Shown here: one piece after another, positions 40,040 to 49,332 of the stretch
Numbering within the stretch: the first letter of the stretch is position 1
Layout of the letters: every line of letters begins with the position of its first letter
DNA from: a virus
Length of the DNA stretch: 51,255 nucleotides
Virus record (IMG/VR): IMGVR_UViG_3300017963_000338
Location: 1-51,255 of that record
Direction: 5' to 3' (one strand)
Notes under the pieces: model-generated
What the model saw: only the letters and a program-made list of their open reading frames with translations
Databases searched by the model: none
What the model was told of the DNA's origin: nothing
Position numbers and translations under genes: made by a program

Positions 40040-42447
40040 CAGGTCTCTCCTTGCACTAATCGTTGGAAGGTTTTAGCACACTTAGTCCAATCGCGTGATT
40101 CAGCCCACGCTCGCACTTCACGGCTATGTTCCTTGATAGAGGAGCCTAGAAGTTCCTCACAGCGTTCGCGCAAAGTAAGGGGGTCCACACTTACCCACGG
40201 TAAGGGTCGGCGGATACGCTTACGTTCTTGTTGAACCGGGAGTCTTGCAAGGGCTGGAAACTCATTCCACGGTGGAGCGTCAGGGGTTATTACTGGCATA
40301 CCACAAGCCATCGCTTCCATAGGTTCTAGGCCGAGACCATCGCAGTGATGAGGAGCAAGCAATACGCTTCCCACGGTGTAGAGGTAGCGATTACTTTGGA
40401 TTGGGTCTAGGAGAGTACCATACTTCTTCCACTGTTCCCTTTGGTTTAGGTCACGCTCTTGGGAACTGACTACAAGTGGACTAGAGCCGACTTCTGAGAA
40501 GGCTTGCCTGACGGTAGCTGCCCCTTTGCGTCCCCTGAAGCCACCACTGAATCCGTTTATGAAGAGGTAGGATTCCAAGGTGTCTCGAGGGATAAAGGTG
40601 TACCGCTCGAGGTCAATAGGCCAAGGGAACATCACGCAGGGGTATCCCTCTTCTGAGAGGGTAACGTAACATTGGCGGGTTGGACAAATCCACAAGTCAA
40701 CGTAGTCTGTCCACGGTTCTGTGGCAGGTTTTGGAGTCCACTCTAGCATGGGGACGCTAACGATACGTCCCCCACGGTCCTTGATAGCCTTCAACTGTTG
40801 GGGTTTTAGGAAGGGTGTTTCTGTGAAGAGTAGGATACCGTTGGGGAGGTCTACTTCTGTTGCTGGTTTGATGCTTTTAGGGATGGGTTGCTTGCCAAGA
40901 ACTTTATGACGGATGACTCGCCAGTAGTCGATACCTACGTACTTGGCGATTTGACGGTTGAGTTCGCCGAGGCCGTTCGCACAACTATACCCGATCAGGG
41001 TGATCTCCTTGTTAGCCTTCGGTTTGGACTTAGGTCGGCTCGTTACCTTAGCTTCATCTCGCAAGAAGTCGACAATTTCCTGACCGCTAGTAGTGTAGGG
41101 AATGGTTGGGGTGTCAGCATCTTTCTCAGGTTCTTGTGGTTCAAGTAGTGGTTCTTCTTGGGGAGCCGTGGTACGTTGGAGTAAGACTTGGCGGTCCTTC
41201 TTCAGAATCTTCCAACCGTCGCGAACAGCTTTGGGAACCATTTGATCGCCCTTGCCAGGGGTAATATCGCAGTCGTCGATTAGGATCAAACTGCCCTTCG
41301 GCATCTTGGGGAGAGCCTTAGTATAGGCCAGTAGGCTGAACCTAACACCGTCTTCCTTGGCAGGGTGAGGGCCGTCTAAGTAGAGTAGGTTGATTTGCCC
41401 TTGGAAGGTTTCAAGGTAAGCAAGACCATCACCGTGGATTAGCTCTACGTTAGGAGCATCGTTAATCAAACGGCGAGTAATATCTAGGGCCTTAGCACTT
41501 GTGTCAAGCGTAATTGTACGATAACCGCTTTCAGCCCACTTTACCGTGGCATGGCCATCTGCCCGAGCAGCGATTGGTCTAGCGTCGCGGATAGCACCTA
41601 TTTCTAGGATAGTGGGATTGTCTACGTTCTTGAGTAGGTCAAGGGCCTCCTTGAAAAAGAAGCGGTCCCAGCGGGGATTGGTCTTTACCTTACCTCGTTT
41701 GGGGTTGACTTGCCGTGGATCGTTGGCTTCTTCAATAAGTTTACGTGCATCAAAGTCGACACCGCGGAAGCTGTCAGCAAGGTCATGCTGACGATTGTCT
41801 AAGGTGCTTTCTGTGCCAGTGTGTTGAACTAGGGAGGGGTTATGTACGTACTCTCGCCACCGTGCATTTCGCATAGCAGTAACGATACCCCCGTCTATAG
41901 CCCGATGACCCCGTTTGATATTTTGAGGGCGACCTACTGTGTGAGACTGGCTAAGGAGGGTAGTCACAGCATCCTTACAGAACACAAGTCCAACGGCTCC
42001 TTTGCCACACTGATCGCTAGGATACCAGCCGATATAGTCTTTCGGGCAGAGGGTCAGATTGATTGGAAAGGTGTATAGGTTCCAATAGCCCGGTTGCATA
42101 TTGTTATGCTGATGGGGATAGACAGACCGCTCGAGGTATTCTCGCAGGTGGGGGTAAGCTACTAGGTCATCCTGGAAAATAGCATAACGGTCTGCATGGG
42201 GGTTGCGTAAGTAGAGTTCCCAAAGGGCTAGAACCCAATTACCGAACGCTCGCACTTTTGGGTCACGGTAAGTAGTGGGCAGGCCAAGGGCTTTTGCTGT
42301 AGAAGAATAAGGACCGTCGACAAAGAGTCGAGGTTCTGGGAAGCCAGCAACTTCTAAGGATTTGAGGGTGTCGGGTAGGAGAGTTTCCAACCGCTCTGGG
42401 ACCGTGGTGACACCATACTGCCAAACGACTTTTCCATGCTTAGTCAT
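40039..42447 (-). CDS. Three-domain glycosyltransferase / methyltransferase / glycosyltransferase
   Basis: 802 residues. Domain 1 (1-240): GT-A-like with AIFQDDLVAYPHLREYLER. Domain 2 (about 265-430): Rossmann methyltransferase-like NPTILEIGAIRDARP, LIHGDGLAYL and NLLYLDGPH. Domain 3 (about 490-800): GT-B with GLGLEPMEAMACGMPVITPD, the donor-binding motif. Start M5 at 42447 follows GGAGCAAG. A large glycan-building enzyme, the first GT of the cluster and close to the tail genes. Confidence 0.82.
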   Translation of the reverse strand: MTKHGKVVWQYGVTTVPERLETLLPDTLKSLEVAGFPEPRLFVDGPYSSTAKALGLPTTYRDPKVRAFGNWVLALWELYLRNPHADRYAIFQDDLVAYPHLREYLERSVYPHQHNNMQPGYWNLYTFPINLTLCPKDYIGWYPSDQCGKGAVGLVFCKDAVTTLLSQSHTVGRPQNIKRGHRAIDGGIVTAMRNARWREYVHNPSLVQHTGTESTLDNRQHDLADSFRGVDFDARKLIEEANDPRQVNPKRGKVKTNPRWDRFFFKEALDLLKNVDNPTILEIGAIRDARPIAARADGHATVKWAESGYRTITLDTSAKALDITRRLINDAPNVELIHGDGLAYLETFQGQINLLYLDGPHPAKEDGVRFSLLAYTKALPKMPKGSLILIDDCDITPGKGDQMVPKAVRDGWKILKKDRQVLLQRTTAPQEEPLLEPQEPEKDADTPTIPYTTSGQEIVDFLRDEAKVTSRPKSKPKANKEITLIGYSCANGLGELNRQIAKYVGIDYWRVIRHKVLGKQPIPKSIKPATEVDLPNGILLFTETPFLKPQQLKAIKDRGGRIVSVPMLEWTPKPATEPWTDYVDLWICPTRQCYVTLSEEGYPCVMFPWPIDLERYTFIPRDTLESYLFINGFSGGFRGRKGAATVRQAFSEVGSSPLVVSSQERDLNQREQWKKYGTLLDPIQSNRYLYTVGSVLLAPHHCDGLGLEPMEAMACGMPVITPDAPPWNEFPALARLPVQQERKRIRRPLPWVSVDPLTLRERCEELLGSSIKEHSREVRAWAESRDWTKCAKTFQRLVQGET

Positions 42448-42463
42448 AACTTGCTCCAATGGA

Positions 42464-42730
42464 CTAAGGGTGTTCTTGAGCCGCTTTCTTCCGGCTCCTC
42501 CAAATAGCTAGCCTCACAAGGTTTCTAGCTATTATACGATTGAATACCAGCTTGCGACGGGTGGCTTCCGTCTTCAGCCAGTCTATGATTGTTCCAATGT
42601 TGTTCGAGCACCAGTGACACCCCTTCTTATCCATCTCACGGATGTGGGCTTTGCATCGGCACTGACCATCTTTGGCATTGATGCCCATACGGTGTAGGAG
42701 TGTGCTGAGTTCTGTGCCTGGACCAGCCAT
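42464..42730 (-). CDS. Small cysteine-rich protein next to glycosyltransferases
   Basis: 88 residues. CRCKAHIREMDKKGCHWCSNN probably binds a metal; the start MAGPGTELSTLLHRMGI recalls a small conserved family I associate with Planctomycetota and with GT-rich loci. Its ATG overlaps the stop of the structural gene upstream, linking the tail operon and GT cluster. Function unknown. Confidence 0.6.
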   Translation of the reverse strand: MAGPGTELSTLLHRMGINAKDGQCRCKAHIREMDKKGCHWCSNNIGTIIDWLKTEATRRKLVFNRIIARNLVRLAIWRSRKKAAQEHP

Positions 42731-43392
42731 TATCCTGTACCTGTTTCGTCAGAGCCTGTACCTGTCCCAGTTTCATCACAACGGTTACACACCCAGTCAG
42801 AGAAGTTCTCAGCAGAAATCTTACTCACGCAACCGTCAGCACCTACTAGTAGAACCCAATCGTTTAGGGAAGGGGTTGTTACTTCTGGAACATCGTGGAT
42901 GTCGAAAGAGTCTCCGAGGGTTTCGCACGTACCCGTGCCAGTCCCCGTTTCGCTCTCTGTCCCAGTCCCAGTACCAGTCCCGGTTTCTCCACAAGTTGCA
43001 CACGAGTCTCCTCCTGGACAGAAGCCCACCCACTCCCCCCACTTAGTTTTCATTATAACAATGAAAACGCTTGCGGGGATAGCCACGGCACAGCTTATAT
43101 TATAGACCAGTTCGTTGAAAGCGTAGACCCGTTTAAGTTCAGCCTCTGACGATCCTCGCAGGATACGGTAAATTCGACAGAGGGCTTGTCCAGGAACGAA
43201 TTCACCGTCGACTACCTCCATGACAGGTATACCGCCTAGAGGAGTGTATGCTACGAAGACTTCTGAGGGATACCATAGGTCGAGATTCTCGCTTGAGATA
43301 GAGGCGTTGAGCCTACGAGCAGCTTCCCTACGGATCAAGTCCTGTAGAATCTTAACGTCGTCAGCGTTCGGTAGATAAAATTCAGGAGGCAT
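42730..43392 (-). CDS. Probable virion protein with Gly-Thr repeats
   Basis: 220 residues. Residues about 135-155 are ETGTGTGTGTESETGTGTGT-like and the C-terminus repeats ETGTGTG, separated by a domain with DWVLLVGADGCVSKISAENFSDWVC. A hydrophobic stretch ISCAVAIPASVFIVIM lies in the middle. Gly/Thr-rich repeats are seen in phage distal tail proteins and are plausible O-glycosylation sites, notable beside a GT cluster. It ends the tail operon. Confidence 0.6.
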   Translation of the reverse strand: MPPEFYLPNADDVKILQDLIRREAARRLNASISSENLDLWYPSEVFVAYTPLGGIPVMEVVDGEFVPGQALCRIYRILRGSSEAELKRVYAFNELVYNISCAVAIPASVFIVIMKTKWGEWVGFCPGGDSCATCGETGTGTGTGTESETGTGTGTCETLGDSFDIHDVPEVTTPSLNDWVLLVGADGCVSKISAENFSDWVCNRCDETGTGTGSDETGTG

Positions 43393-43398
43393 AGTGAG

Positions 43399-43965
43399 TT
43401 ATCCCGGATAGACTTGGAGGATGTAACGGGCAATCCCACATTGACTGCGAATTGTGAACTGGTTTACAGGCAAGTTGGGGGTGAATCGTTGACACTCTCC
43501 TGGGGGGATTAGGAACAAGGGCTCCGTGAGTTCTAACAACCCTAGTTCTAAAACCTTCCCTTCTGCCTCTTCTAACTGTTCGGGCGTAGGGTGCCTTTGC
43601 AAGAACTTACCCTCGAGATTTACGATGCGAACCATGCTTGGATTTTCTACCCACTTCGGGTCGATGGGGGCAGCTTCTTCTGTGGCCTTCAACCGTCTCT
43701 TGTAGGGCTGTTCTTCAATGCAGGGTAAGCTCCGTTCAAAACGGCATTCGTCTTCTTCGACGCCTTCACCAACTAGTTGATAATAGACGATGTCTATTAC
43801 CGTGAGGCGATCTGTTAAGTTGGTTGAAGGGGGTGGTCCTAGAAGGGCTGGATCACCATCGAACCCTTCCGGCGGAGGACCATAACCTACTGGGAGATCT
43901 TTCGGTTCGTGGGGTTTTTCGAAAAGAGGATCGTTGTCTTCTGGTTCAAAGTGTGGTCCTGACAT
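43399..43965 (-). CDS. Hypothetical virion protein
   Basis: 188 residues, Pro-rich N-terminus (PVGYGPPPEGFDGDPALLGPPP), then a beta-rich domain ending RSQCGIARYILQVYPG. Not recognised. The position after the tail genes suggests a distal tail or fibre component. Confidence 0.6.
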   Translation of the reverse strand: MSGPHFEPEDNDPLFEKPHEPKDLPVGYGPPPEGFDGDPALLGPPPSTNLTDRLTVIDIVYYQLVGEGVEEDECRFERSLPCIEEQPYKRRLKATEEAAPIDPKWVENPSMVRIVNLEGKFLQRHPTPEQLEEAEGKVLELGLLELTEPLFLIPPGECQRFTPNLPVNQFTIRSQCGIARYILQVYPG

Positions 43966-43978
43966 TTGAAGTTGCTCC

Positions 43979-44425
43979 TTATCGTTCGAAGGCGTTGACG
44001 CTCACTTCGCAAGAGGCTGTATTAGCTTTTATGCGAAGACGATTAGTGTCGGCACCCGTGGTCCCGGTACCGGTCATGTATTCTCGTTGGATGTTTCTTG
44101 AGAGTTTGAGAGGTACAAACTCCATGGGGCCTAATTCGCCGAGGGGATAGAACTTAGACCCTTCAGGGTCCCAGATACCGTACTCTACATAGTTAGTAGG
44201 GTCGTGGTTCATAATCCAACAGAACCCTGGAGTAGTTAGCTGACTCAAGTCTACGTTGACCCCTGCAACCGTTGCTGTGATGGAGCCAGGGGTAGGGCCT
44301 TTCGGTACACTGGCCGTCAAGTCAGCCTTGAAGGTAGTGGGTTTTGTTGTGTGCTCGAATTGGATATCCTGCCCGGAATCTTTACGGATATGAAATCCAC
44401 CACGGAATTCAATTTCGTCACTCAT
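43979..44425 (-). CDS. Hypothetical tail protein
   Basis: 148 residues, predicted nearly all beta (ITATVAGVNVDLSQLTTPGFCWIMNHD...EYGIWDPEGSKFYPLGELGP). Likely a small structural protein of the tail tip. No family name is certain. Confidence 0.6.
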   Translation of the reverse strand: MSDEIEFRGGFHIRKDSGQDIQFEHTTKPTTFKADLTASVPKGPTPGSITATVAGVNVDLSQLTTPGFCWIMNHDPTNYVEYGIWDPEGSKFYPLGELGPMEFVPLKLSRNIQREYMTGTGTTGADTNRLRIKANTASCEVSVNAFER

Positions 44426-44436
44426 AGGTTATCTCC

Positions 44437-45372
44437 TTAGAAACTGGCTGGGATGCCAAGGATAAAGAAGTTAGTTTCTGGATAGTACTCGACGGGGGCA
44501 CCGGGGATGTTGACTGGGTCGGCATCGTCTGCGATAGGAATTCCAGCACCGTTCAGCATCACGCGACCGTAGTTCCCCTGTTTGTCTTTGTAAGCTAGTA
44601 GATGGTCAGTCGTAGTCCAAGTGTCCTTGTCTTCTGGGTCCCAGTGGCCAAAGGCTTTCACACCTGAATCGATGGGACTGGTATCGAAAGTATCGTAACG
44701 GATGTCGAAGTCGAACCGTCGTGTGTAGTAGAAGTCGCAAGTACCGTAGATTTTGCGTTCCCAGGTTACGTTGCTGAGTTTGACGCAACGAGCACTCAAA
44801 CCCCACATTGCACCGTCGTTGACGTTGTCAACCATAGCTGCGAACGTAGAGAGGCCCAAGGAGGCACTATTCATTTCTACCCAAACAGTTGGACGGTTGT
44901 GATCGAACTCTACCAGGGAACCTTTGACTAACTCACGGGAACTGGTAAGGATCGCATTACCATCTTTGTCCTTCTGCACTTCCTTAACATACTTGACAAA
45001 GGATCCACCGTATCTTGGTGGTTCTAACAAGGGGTCTTCAATGCTCTCATCCTGGCAACGGTTCAAGGGTTTCGTTGTGAAGGTCTGACGGACCCTCCAG
45101 TATTGCAGACTGTTTGTTCGAGAAGAAAAGTCCCCTTCTTTCTCCTTATGGATTGACACACGCATCTCAGGCGTGCAGAAAGCCCACGGGTCAAAGTCGT
45201 TGCCGAAGGCCCATGAACTACCTACAACTGGGAGGCCACTTGCTTGCATAACGACATAAGGCCCATCAGACCTCAAGGCCCTTACGATATGGACGACATG
45301 ATAGGTGCGATGACCTTCTTGGTCACGGTCCCCACCCCACGTTGCTCGTAGTCCTTGAACAGTAGCAGACAT
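44437..45372 (-). CDS. Distal tail structural protein
   Basis: 311 residues directly downstream of the tape measure, with ATG overlapping its TAA. Beta-rich, aromatic, with repeated Trp/Phe patches (WAFGNDFDPWAFCTPEMRVSI; YGTCDFYYTRRFDFDIRYDTF). By gene order it would be a distal tail or hub protein. Sequence gives no firm family. Confidence 0.62.
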   Translation of the reverse strand: MSATVQGLRATWGGDRDQEGHRTYHVVHIVRALRSDGPYVVMQASGLPVVGSSWAFGNDFDPWAFCTPEMRVSIHKEKEGDFSSRTNSLQYWRVRQTFTTKPLNRCQDESIEDPLLEPPRYGGSFVKYVKEVQKDKDGNAILTSSRELVKGSLVEFDHNRPTVWVEMNSASLGLSTFAAMVDNVNDGAMWGLSARCVKLSNVTWERKIYGTCDFYYTRRFDFDIRYDTFDTSPIDSGVKAFGHWDPEDKDTWTTTDHLLAYKDKQGNYGRVMLNGAGIPIADDADPVNIPGAPVEYYPETNFFILGIPASF

Positions 45373-47918
45373 TAGAGACCTTTCAGTCCAAGAGGTTTTA
45401 TGATCCAGGAATTACCAGCGTCTTGGGACATTTCTACCAGGGCTTCCACTCCGGCAGCGATACGCTCCTCAGCAGTATTTGGGGCAGTAGAGACAGTGGT
45501 CTGATTGGTGGTAGTGGCAGTCCACTCTTCGTGTCCGGCAGTAGGTAGACCAGGAAGTTCTGGTAGGGCTTCTTGTTTCAATCCAGCACGGTACTTTTCC
45601 AAAGCTACAGCAGTTTCCATCGTGCCAGCCCCTAGAGCATCCAACACTTCACCACGGACAGTTCGGCTTAAAGATTGTAGCTCTTCCTTAGCACCCTTCA
45701 CGGCACGCTTATAGGTGTCTTGTCCAATAGCCCCTGTTTCCAAGAGCGTGTCGAGTTCTTTCATCGAAGCGGCATACTTTTCTTGGGGAGTCATATACTG
45801 CTTTGTGATCTGGTTGCCCCGTCGCACGTACTCATTCCACTGTTCCATCTCTTCACTGGCTTCGCGGATGCCGTCTTGTACTTCCTCTAAGGCCGCTTTA
45901 CCTTGTGCGGCACCGTCACTGAGGGTCTTCATAGCCTTACTCCAAAAGCGGGCTATGGGGTAGTCTGTGTTCGTGTACTGTTTTTGAACAATGTCTAACT
46001 TGACTTCTTTCACGGCATCTTCCGGGCCTTTGGTCAGTGCCTTAAGAGCATTTTGAGCGTCCATGAGCTTCAATTGGATGCTGGACATGCTGTCAGTAAT
46101 ATCACTTTCTGCATCTGTGAAATAGCTCTTGTAAGCACGATAGGCGTTGATGCTCCAGGCCTCGGTGTACTTCCTCAACTCCTTTTCTTGGGCCTTGAAC
46201 TCCTCAGTCAGATCCCGGATTTTTGCTTCTAGGAGAACCTTCTGTTGCCGTCTCTGTGCTTCTTCCATTTCTTTGAAGCCACTGGTCAAACCAGTTATTT
46301 GACCCGTTGTTTGATCCACACTAATACCTAGATCACCGTAACTCTTTTCAAGTTCCACAATGATTGCTTTTGCCCTGGTCATTTCCTGAGTGTTAAGTTC
46401 GTTCTTCTGGGCAAGGTCTTGCAACTCCAAAGCGATCTGGTTGTTGTGTTGTATAAGAGCCTGTCCGGTGTGTGTTACTTTCTTAGTAGATTCACTGAAC
46501 GCTTCCATCTCTCTGTTGGCGGAGTTTACCACGTGACGGTAGGCAACGTAAGCAGTAGTCAGCACGGCAAGGGTAGCAACGAAAGGATGGGCTGCGATGA
46601 GAGTCATACTGGCACTCAGTACCGTGAAAGCAGCATTAGCAGCCATAATAGCGATTGGCAGGGTTGTCCCAATGGAAGTGATAAGTGTGCTTACCATGAG
46701 CAGGGCTGGACTCACCCCTGCAACGACAGCACCTACTGCCACGACGAACTCCTTCGTACCGTCGCTTAGGCCCTTCCAAATCTGCATCGCATACTCGCCC
46801 CAGTCAATCAGTTCCCCCATGAACGGGGCAATCATGCCGCCAAGTTCGATCATAAGGGTTCTCATCTCTGCCATCGCAGCGTTCCACTGGTGCTTTGCCG
46901 TCTTGGCGGTTTTACCAAAAGCATCATCCACAATGTCTATGCTGTCAGTTACGTCACCGATGACTGCAGACAGGTCGCTACTAGCTTCACCCGTGAACTG
47001 GAGTGCAGCAGTTAAGCCTTCACTGTCAGTAAAGAACCGTTTGAGTGGAATACCAGCTTCATCAAGGGCATCCTTGAGTTGGAAGAGAGCCTGATCAAAC
47101 GACATATTGCTGAAGTTCTCTTGCAACTTCGCTAGAGAAACTCCCTGCTCTTCCAAAAGCTTTTCCACTTCCTTGGCAGGCTTGTTCACGGCTCGCAAGA
47201 CGCCCTTGAATCCTGTTGATGCGAGACTAGCGTTACCCGTGGTCTTAGTGAGGAAGGCGAGACTACCTGCGACTGATTCAAAACTGATGCCAAGGGACTT
47301 AGCTAACGGTAGGAGTTGGCCGAATTGGGGTGCGAAACTAGCAGCATCGGCCTTACCAGCACGAACAGCAGCAGTTAGAATTTCGACAGAGCGAGTAGCA
47401 CTTAGATTCTCATGGCCATAGGCGTTCATCGCAGAGGTTGCTGCATCAGCGACACTTTTGGTGGAACCCATGCCGGAGGCGGCCGCTTTTGCTGAGACTT
47501 CTAAGGCTTCTAAGGCACGTTCCCCACGGAGGCCCGCTGAGGTGATGAAGAACATAGCTTCTGACAGTTCAGCGGGGGCTTTACCCACGGCTGGAGCTAG
47601 AGCTAGGATCTCTTCCTTGAAACCTTCCACGGTCTCAGCAGATAGGCCGACAAGCCCTTCCATTGTACTCAGTGAAGCCTGGAAGTTTGAAAACTCACTT
47701 CGGGCTTTGTAAGCCAGAGCAGTAAGAGGGGCCGTGACTGCTAGCCCCAAGCGGAGGCCGATGCTCCTCATCTGGAGAGCAGTCCGTTGCATGAGGCCAC
47801 CGATACGGTTGACGAACCGTTTACTCTCTTGCTGAGCCTTCTGTAGTTCTTGTATGTACTGCGAAGACTCACCAACGAGGCGGATCACCATCCGTTCTAG
47901 TTCAGTTTCAGCTGCCAT
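45372..47918 (-). CDS. Tail tape measure protein
   Basis: 848 residues. N-terminal 350 match the TP901 tape-measure core (MEGLVGLSAETVEGFKEEILALAP, MFFITSAGLRG, TTGNASLASTGFKGVLRAV). A hydrophobic region (about 383-465) supplies membrane-spanning segments, followed by coiled-coil. At about 0.15 nm per residue the tail would be near 130 nm. It is preceded by the frameshifting chaperone gene, the standard order, and overlaps it by 11 bases. Confidence 0.93.
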   Translation of the reverse strand: MAAETELERMVIRLVGESSQYIQELQKAQQESKRFVNRIGGLMQRTALQMRSIGLRLGLAVTAPLTALAYKARSEFSNFQASLSTMEGLVGLSAETVEGFKEEILALAPAVGKAPAELSEAMFFITSAGLRGERALEALEVSAKAAASGMGSTKSVADAATSAMNAYGHENLSATRSVEILTAAVRAGKADAASFAPQFGQLLPLAKSLGISFESVAGSLAFLTKTTGNASLASTGFKGVLRAVNKPAKEVEKLLEEQGVSLAKLQENFSNMSFDQALFQLKDALDEAGIPLKRFFTDSEGLTAALQFTGEASSDLSAVIGDVTDSIDIVDDAFGKTAKTAKHQWNAAMAEMRTLMIELGGMIAPFMGELIDWGEYAMQIWKGLSDGTKEFVVAVGAVVAGVSPALLMVSTLITSIGTTLPIAIMAANAAFTVLSASMTLIAAHPFVATLAVLTTAYVAYRHVVNSANREMEAFSESTKKVTHTGQALIQHNNQIALELQDLAQKNELNTQEMTRAKAIIVELEKSYGDLGISVDQTTGQITGLTSGFKEMEEAQRRQQKVLLEAKIRDLTEEFKAQEKELRKYTEAWSINAYRAYKSYFTDAESDITDSMSSIQLKLMDAQNALKALTKGPEDAVKEVKLDIVQKQYTNTDYPIARFWSKAMKTLSDGAAQGKAALEEVQDGIREASEEMEQWNEYVRRGNQITKQYMTPQEKYAASMKELDTLLETGAIGQDTYKRAVKGAKEELQSLSRTVRGEVLDALGAGTMETAVALEKYRAGLKQEALPELPGLPTAGHEEWTATTTNQTTVSTAPNTAEERIAAGVEALVEMSQDAGNSWIIKPLGLKGL

Positions 47919-48758
47919 GATTGTGCATCGTCCCTTCTATTCTTGCCTTCCTTGAAGCTGCAAGACTGGTTCTGGCCAGCCACACTTGCTTGCTGAAGGC
48001 AGTAAACATCTTAGGATTTACGTTCTCTACAGGGGGTTTAGGAGTTTTGGTCTTAGAAGTTGGTTTGCGGAAAACGACTTTCTGCTGCTCGAGAGTCACC
48101 TTGCGAGCGTCAGCCGCTCGAGCACATCGTGCCTGGATTGTGCGTTGAGCTACTCTCATGAGGTAGTATTGCGTTGGAGTTGGATTGGTCCATTCCTTTT
48201 CTGACTGTTGCTCAATCCAGGCTAGCCTTACCGACATTTCACGGTGGCTGATCTCGCACATCACGTCCCAGAGGGGTTCCTTAACGTTGTAGTGATCTGC
48301 GAAGATCAGCCACCCCTCATGCCGGTTCAGGAGTTTTTTGCTGCTTCCTCACGCTTCTTGGCTTCTTCCAACTTCTTCTCGAGCTCCTCGACCGTGTCTT
48401 CCTTCTCCTCGAGGCCGCTTATTCGCTTAGCACGTTCGAAGAGGGTTTTGATCACGCGAGCTGGCCACTTATCCAGGGAGTTGATGTGTACCTGTTTGTC
48501 AGGTTTGCCGTCCTCTCCTTCTGTGAACAAGCACAGAGAGACAAGCAACTTTTGAAGGCCAGCCGGATTTTCTGGGAGTCCAACCACCTTGCCATCTTGG
48601 TTGATCTTCATGCCCTTCATTCGGGCGTTTCTGAAGTTCTGAGCGGCAGCTTCGTCGGCTTCACGCAGGATATACTTCTGGTCACAGACTGTGACAGGGA
48701 TTGTAATCCATTTGAGTGTTGAGAAGTCGATGGGGGTTAGGTCTTGGTTTTGATCCAT
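47908..48758 (-). CDS. Tail assembly chaperone, -1 frameshift product (gpG-T analogue)
   Basis: The upstream frame (48327-48758, 143 residues, MDQNQDLTPIDFSTLKW...) ends AAKNS just after the heptamer A AAA AAC. A -1 slip there continues as LLNRHEGWLIFADHYNVKEPLWDVMCEISHREMSVRLAWIEQQ... to 47908, giving about 283 residues. Both products normally chaperone the tape measure during tail assembly. The downstream frame has no SD of its own and is open back to the slip site, which supports frameshifting rather than separate initiation. Confidence 0.88.
48327..48758 (-). CDS. Tail assembly chaperone, short form (gpG analogue)
   Basis: 143 residues with an SD AAAGGAGCAAG before ATG 48758. Acidic, with a C-terminal coiled coil (EEKEDTVEELEKKLEEAKKREEAAKNS). 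It is the in-frame product when ribosomes do not slip. It follows the tail tube gene and precedes the tape measure. Confidence 0.85.
   Translation of the reverse strand: MDQNQDLTPIDFSTLKWITIPVTVCDQKYILREADEAAAQNFRNARMKGMKINQDGKVVGLPENPAGLQKLLVSLCLFTEGEDGKPDKQVHINSLDKWPARVIKTLFERAKRISGLEEKEDTVEELEKKLEEAKKREEAAKNS
48333..48339 (-). promoter_or_regulatory. Programmed -1 frameshift slippery heptamer
   Basis: Minus-strand A AAA AAC in the codon frame GCA AAA AAC, 3 bases from the TGA of the short chaperone. It is the canonical X XXY YYZ type. Downstream GGGGTGGCTGATCTTCGCAGATCA could form a stimulating stem (CTGATCT/AGATCA). Confidence 0.85.
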
Positions 48759-48795
48759 AACTTGCTCCTTTGAAAGTGTGGTCCTACCGTGTCAG

Positions 48796-48824
48796 GGTGG
48801 GTGTGCGAAGCCCACCCCAACACA
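48796..48824. other. Hairpin between tail tube and chaperone genes
   Basis: GGGTGGG / CCCACCC with loop TGTGCGAAG. No T run on either strand, so likely an mRNA stability or attenuation element that sets the high tube:chaperone ratio. Confidence 0.5.
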
Positions 48825-48841
48825 GTGGAGAAGAAAACGAT

Positions 48842-49318
48842 TTAGGTTCCGGAAACGTTTGTGAAGACTGGTCCAGCCTCGACGTTGTTTGTTGGATCCC
48901 AGTTCGTGCAAACGATGTTGACCGTGGCTTCCGGCGGTTCACCTTCAACCAGGGGAGACGGTTCGAAGCTTTTGAGGAAGCCCCAAAAGTCGAGCGTACT
49001 CCCGTCGGGGAAGTGAACGGTAACAGACCCTTCCATGTTGATCAGGGACAGGATCTGAGAGTAGAAGTTCGGATCGTACAGCACCGTGATTGGGGAGTCC
49101 GTCAGGGTAATGAGGGCCCTGGGAGCGAACGTTCTCCAACTGTCGTTGTGCATCGTGGTGAAGTCGATCTTGTCTCCACCGTCGTAGCCAGGGGGTTGGA
49201 CTGTCTTTTCCCAAAAGGAGACGTCCGCATCTCTTGAAAACGCAATGAGACAAGAGTAGCCGTCATGTAGGGGGATCCCACCAGGACTTGACCGGGCAGT
49301 TGTTGAGGGATTTGCCAT
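48842..49318 (-). CDS. Major tail tube protein
   Basis: 158 residues, beta-rich, starting MANPSTTARSSPGGIPLHDGYSCLIAFSRDADVSFWEKTVQPPG. ALITLTDSPITVLYDPNFYSQIL and VTVHFPDGSTLDFWGFLKSFEPS are typical of tube monomers. The position between tail terminator and chaperone fits. The start has a GGAGAG-type SD. Confidence 0.75.
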   Translation of the reverse strand: MANPSTTARSSPGGIPLHDGYSCLIAFSRDADVSFWEKTVQPPGYDGGDKIDFTTMHNDSWRTFAPRALITLTDSPITVLYDPNFYSQILSLINMEGSVTVHFPDGSTLDFWGFLKSFEPSPLVEGEPPEATVNIVCTNWDPTNNVEAGPVFTNVSGT

Positions 49319-49332
49319 AAGTTTCTCTCCTA

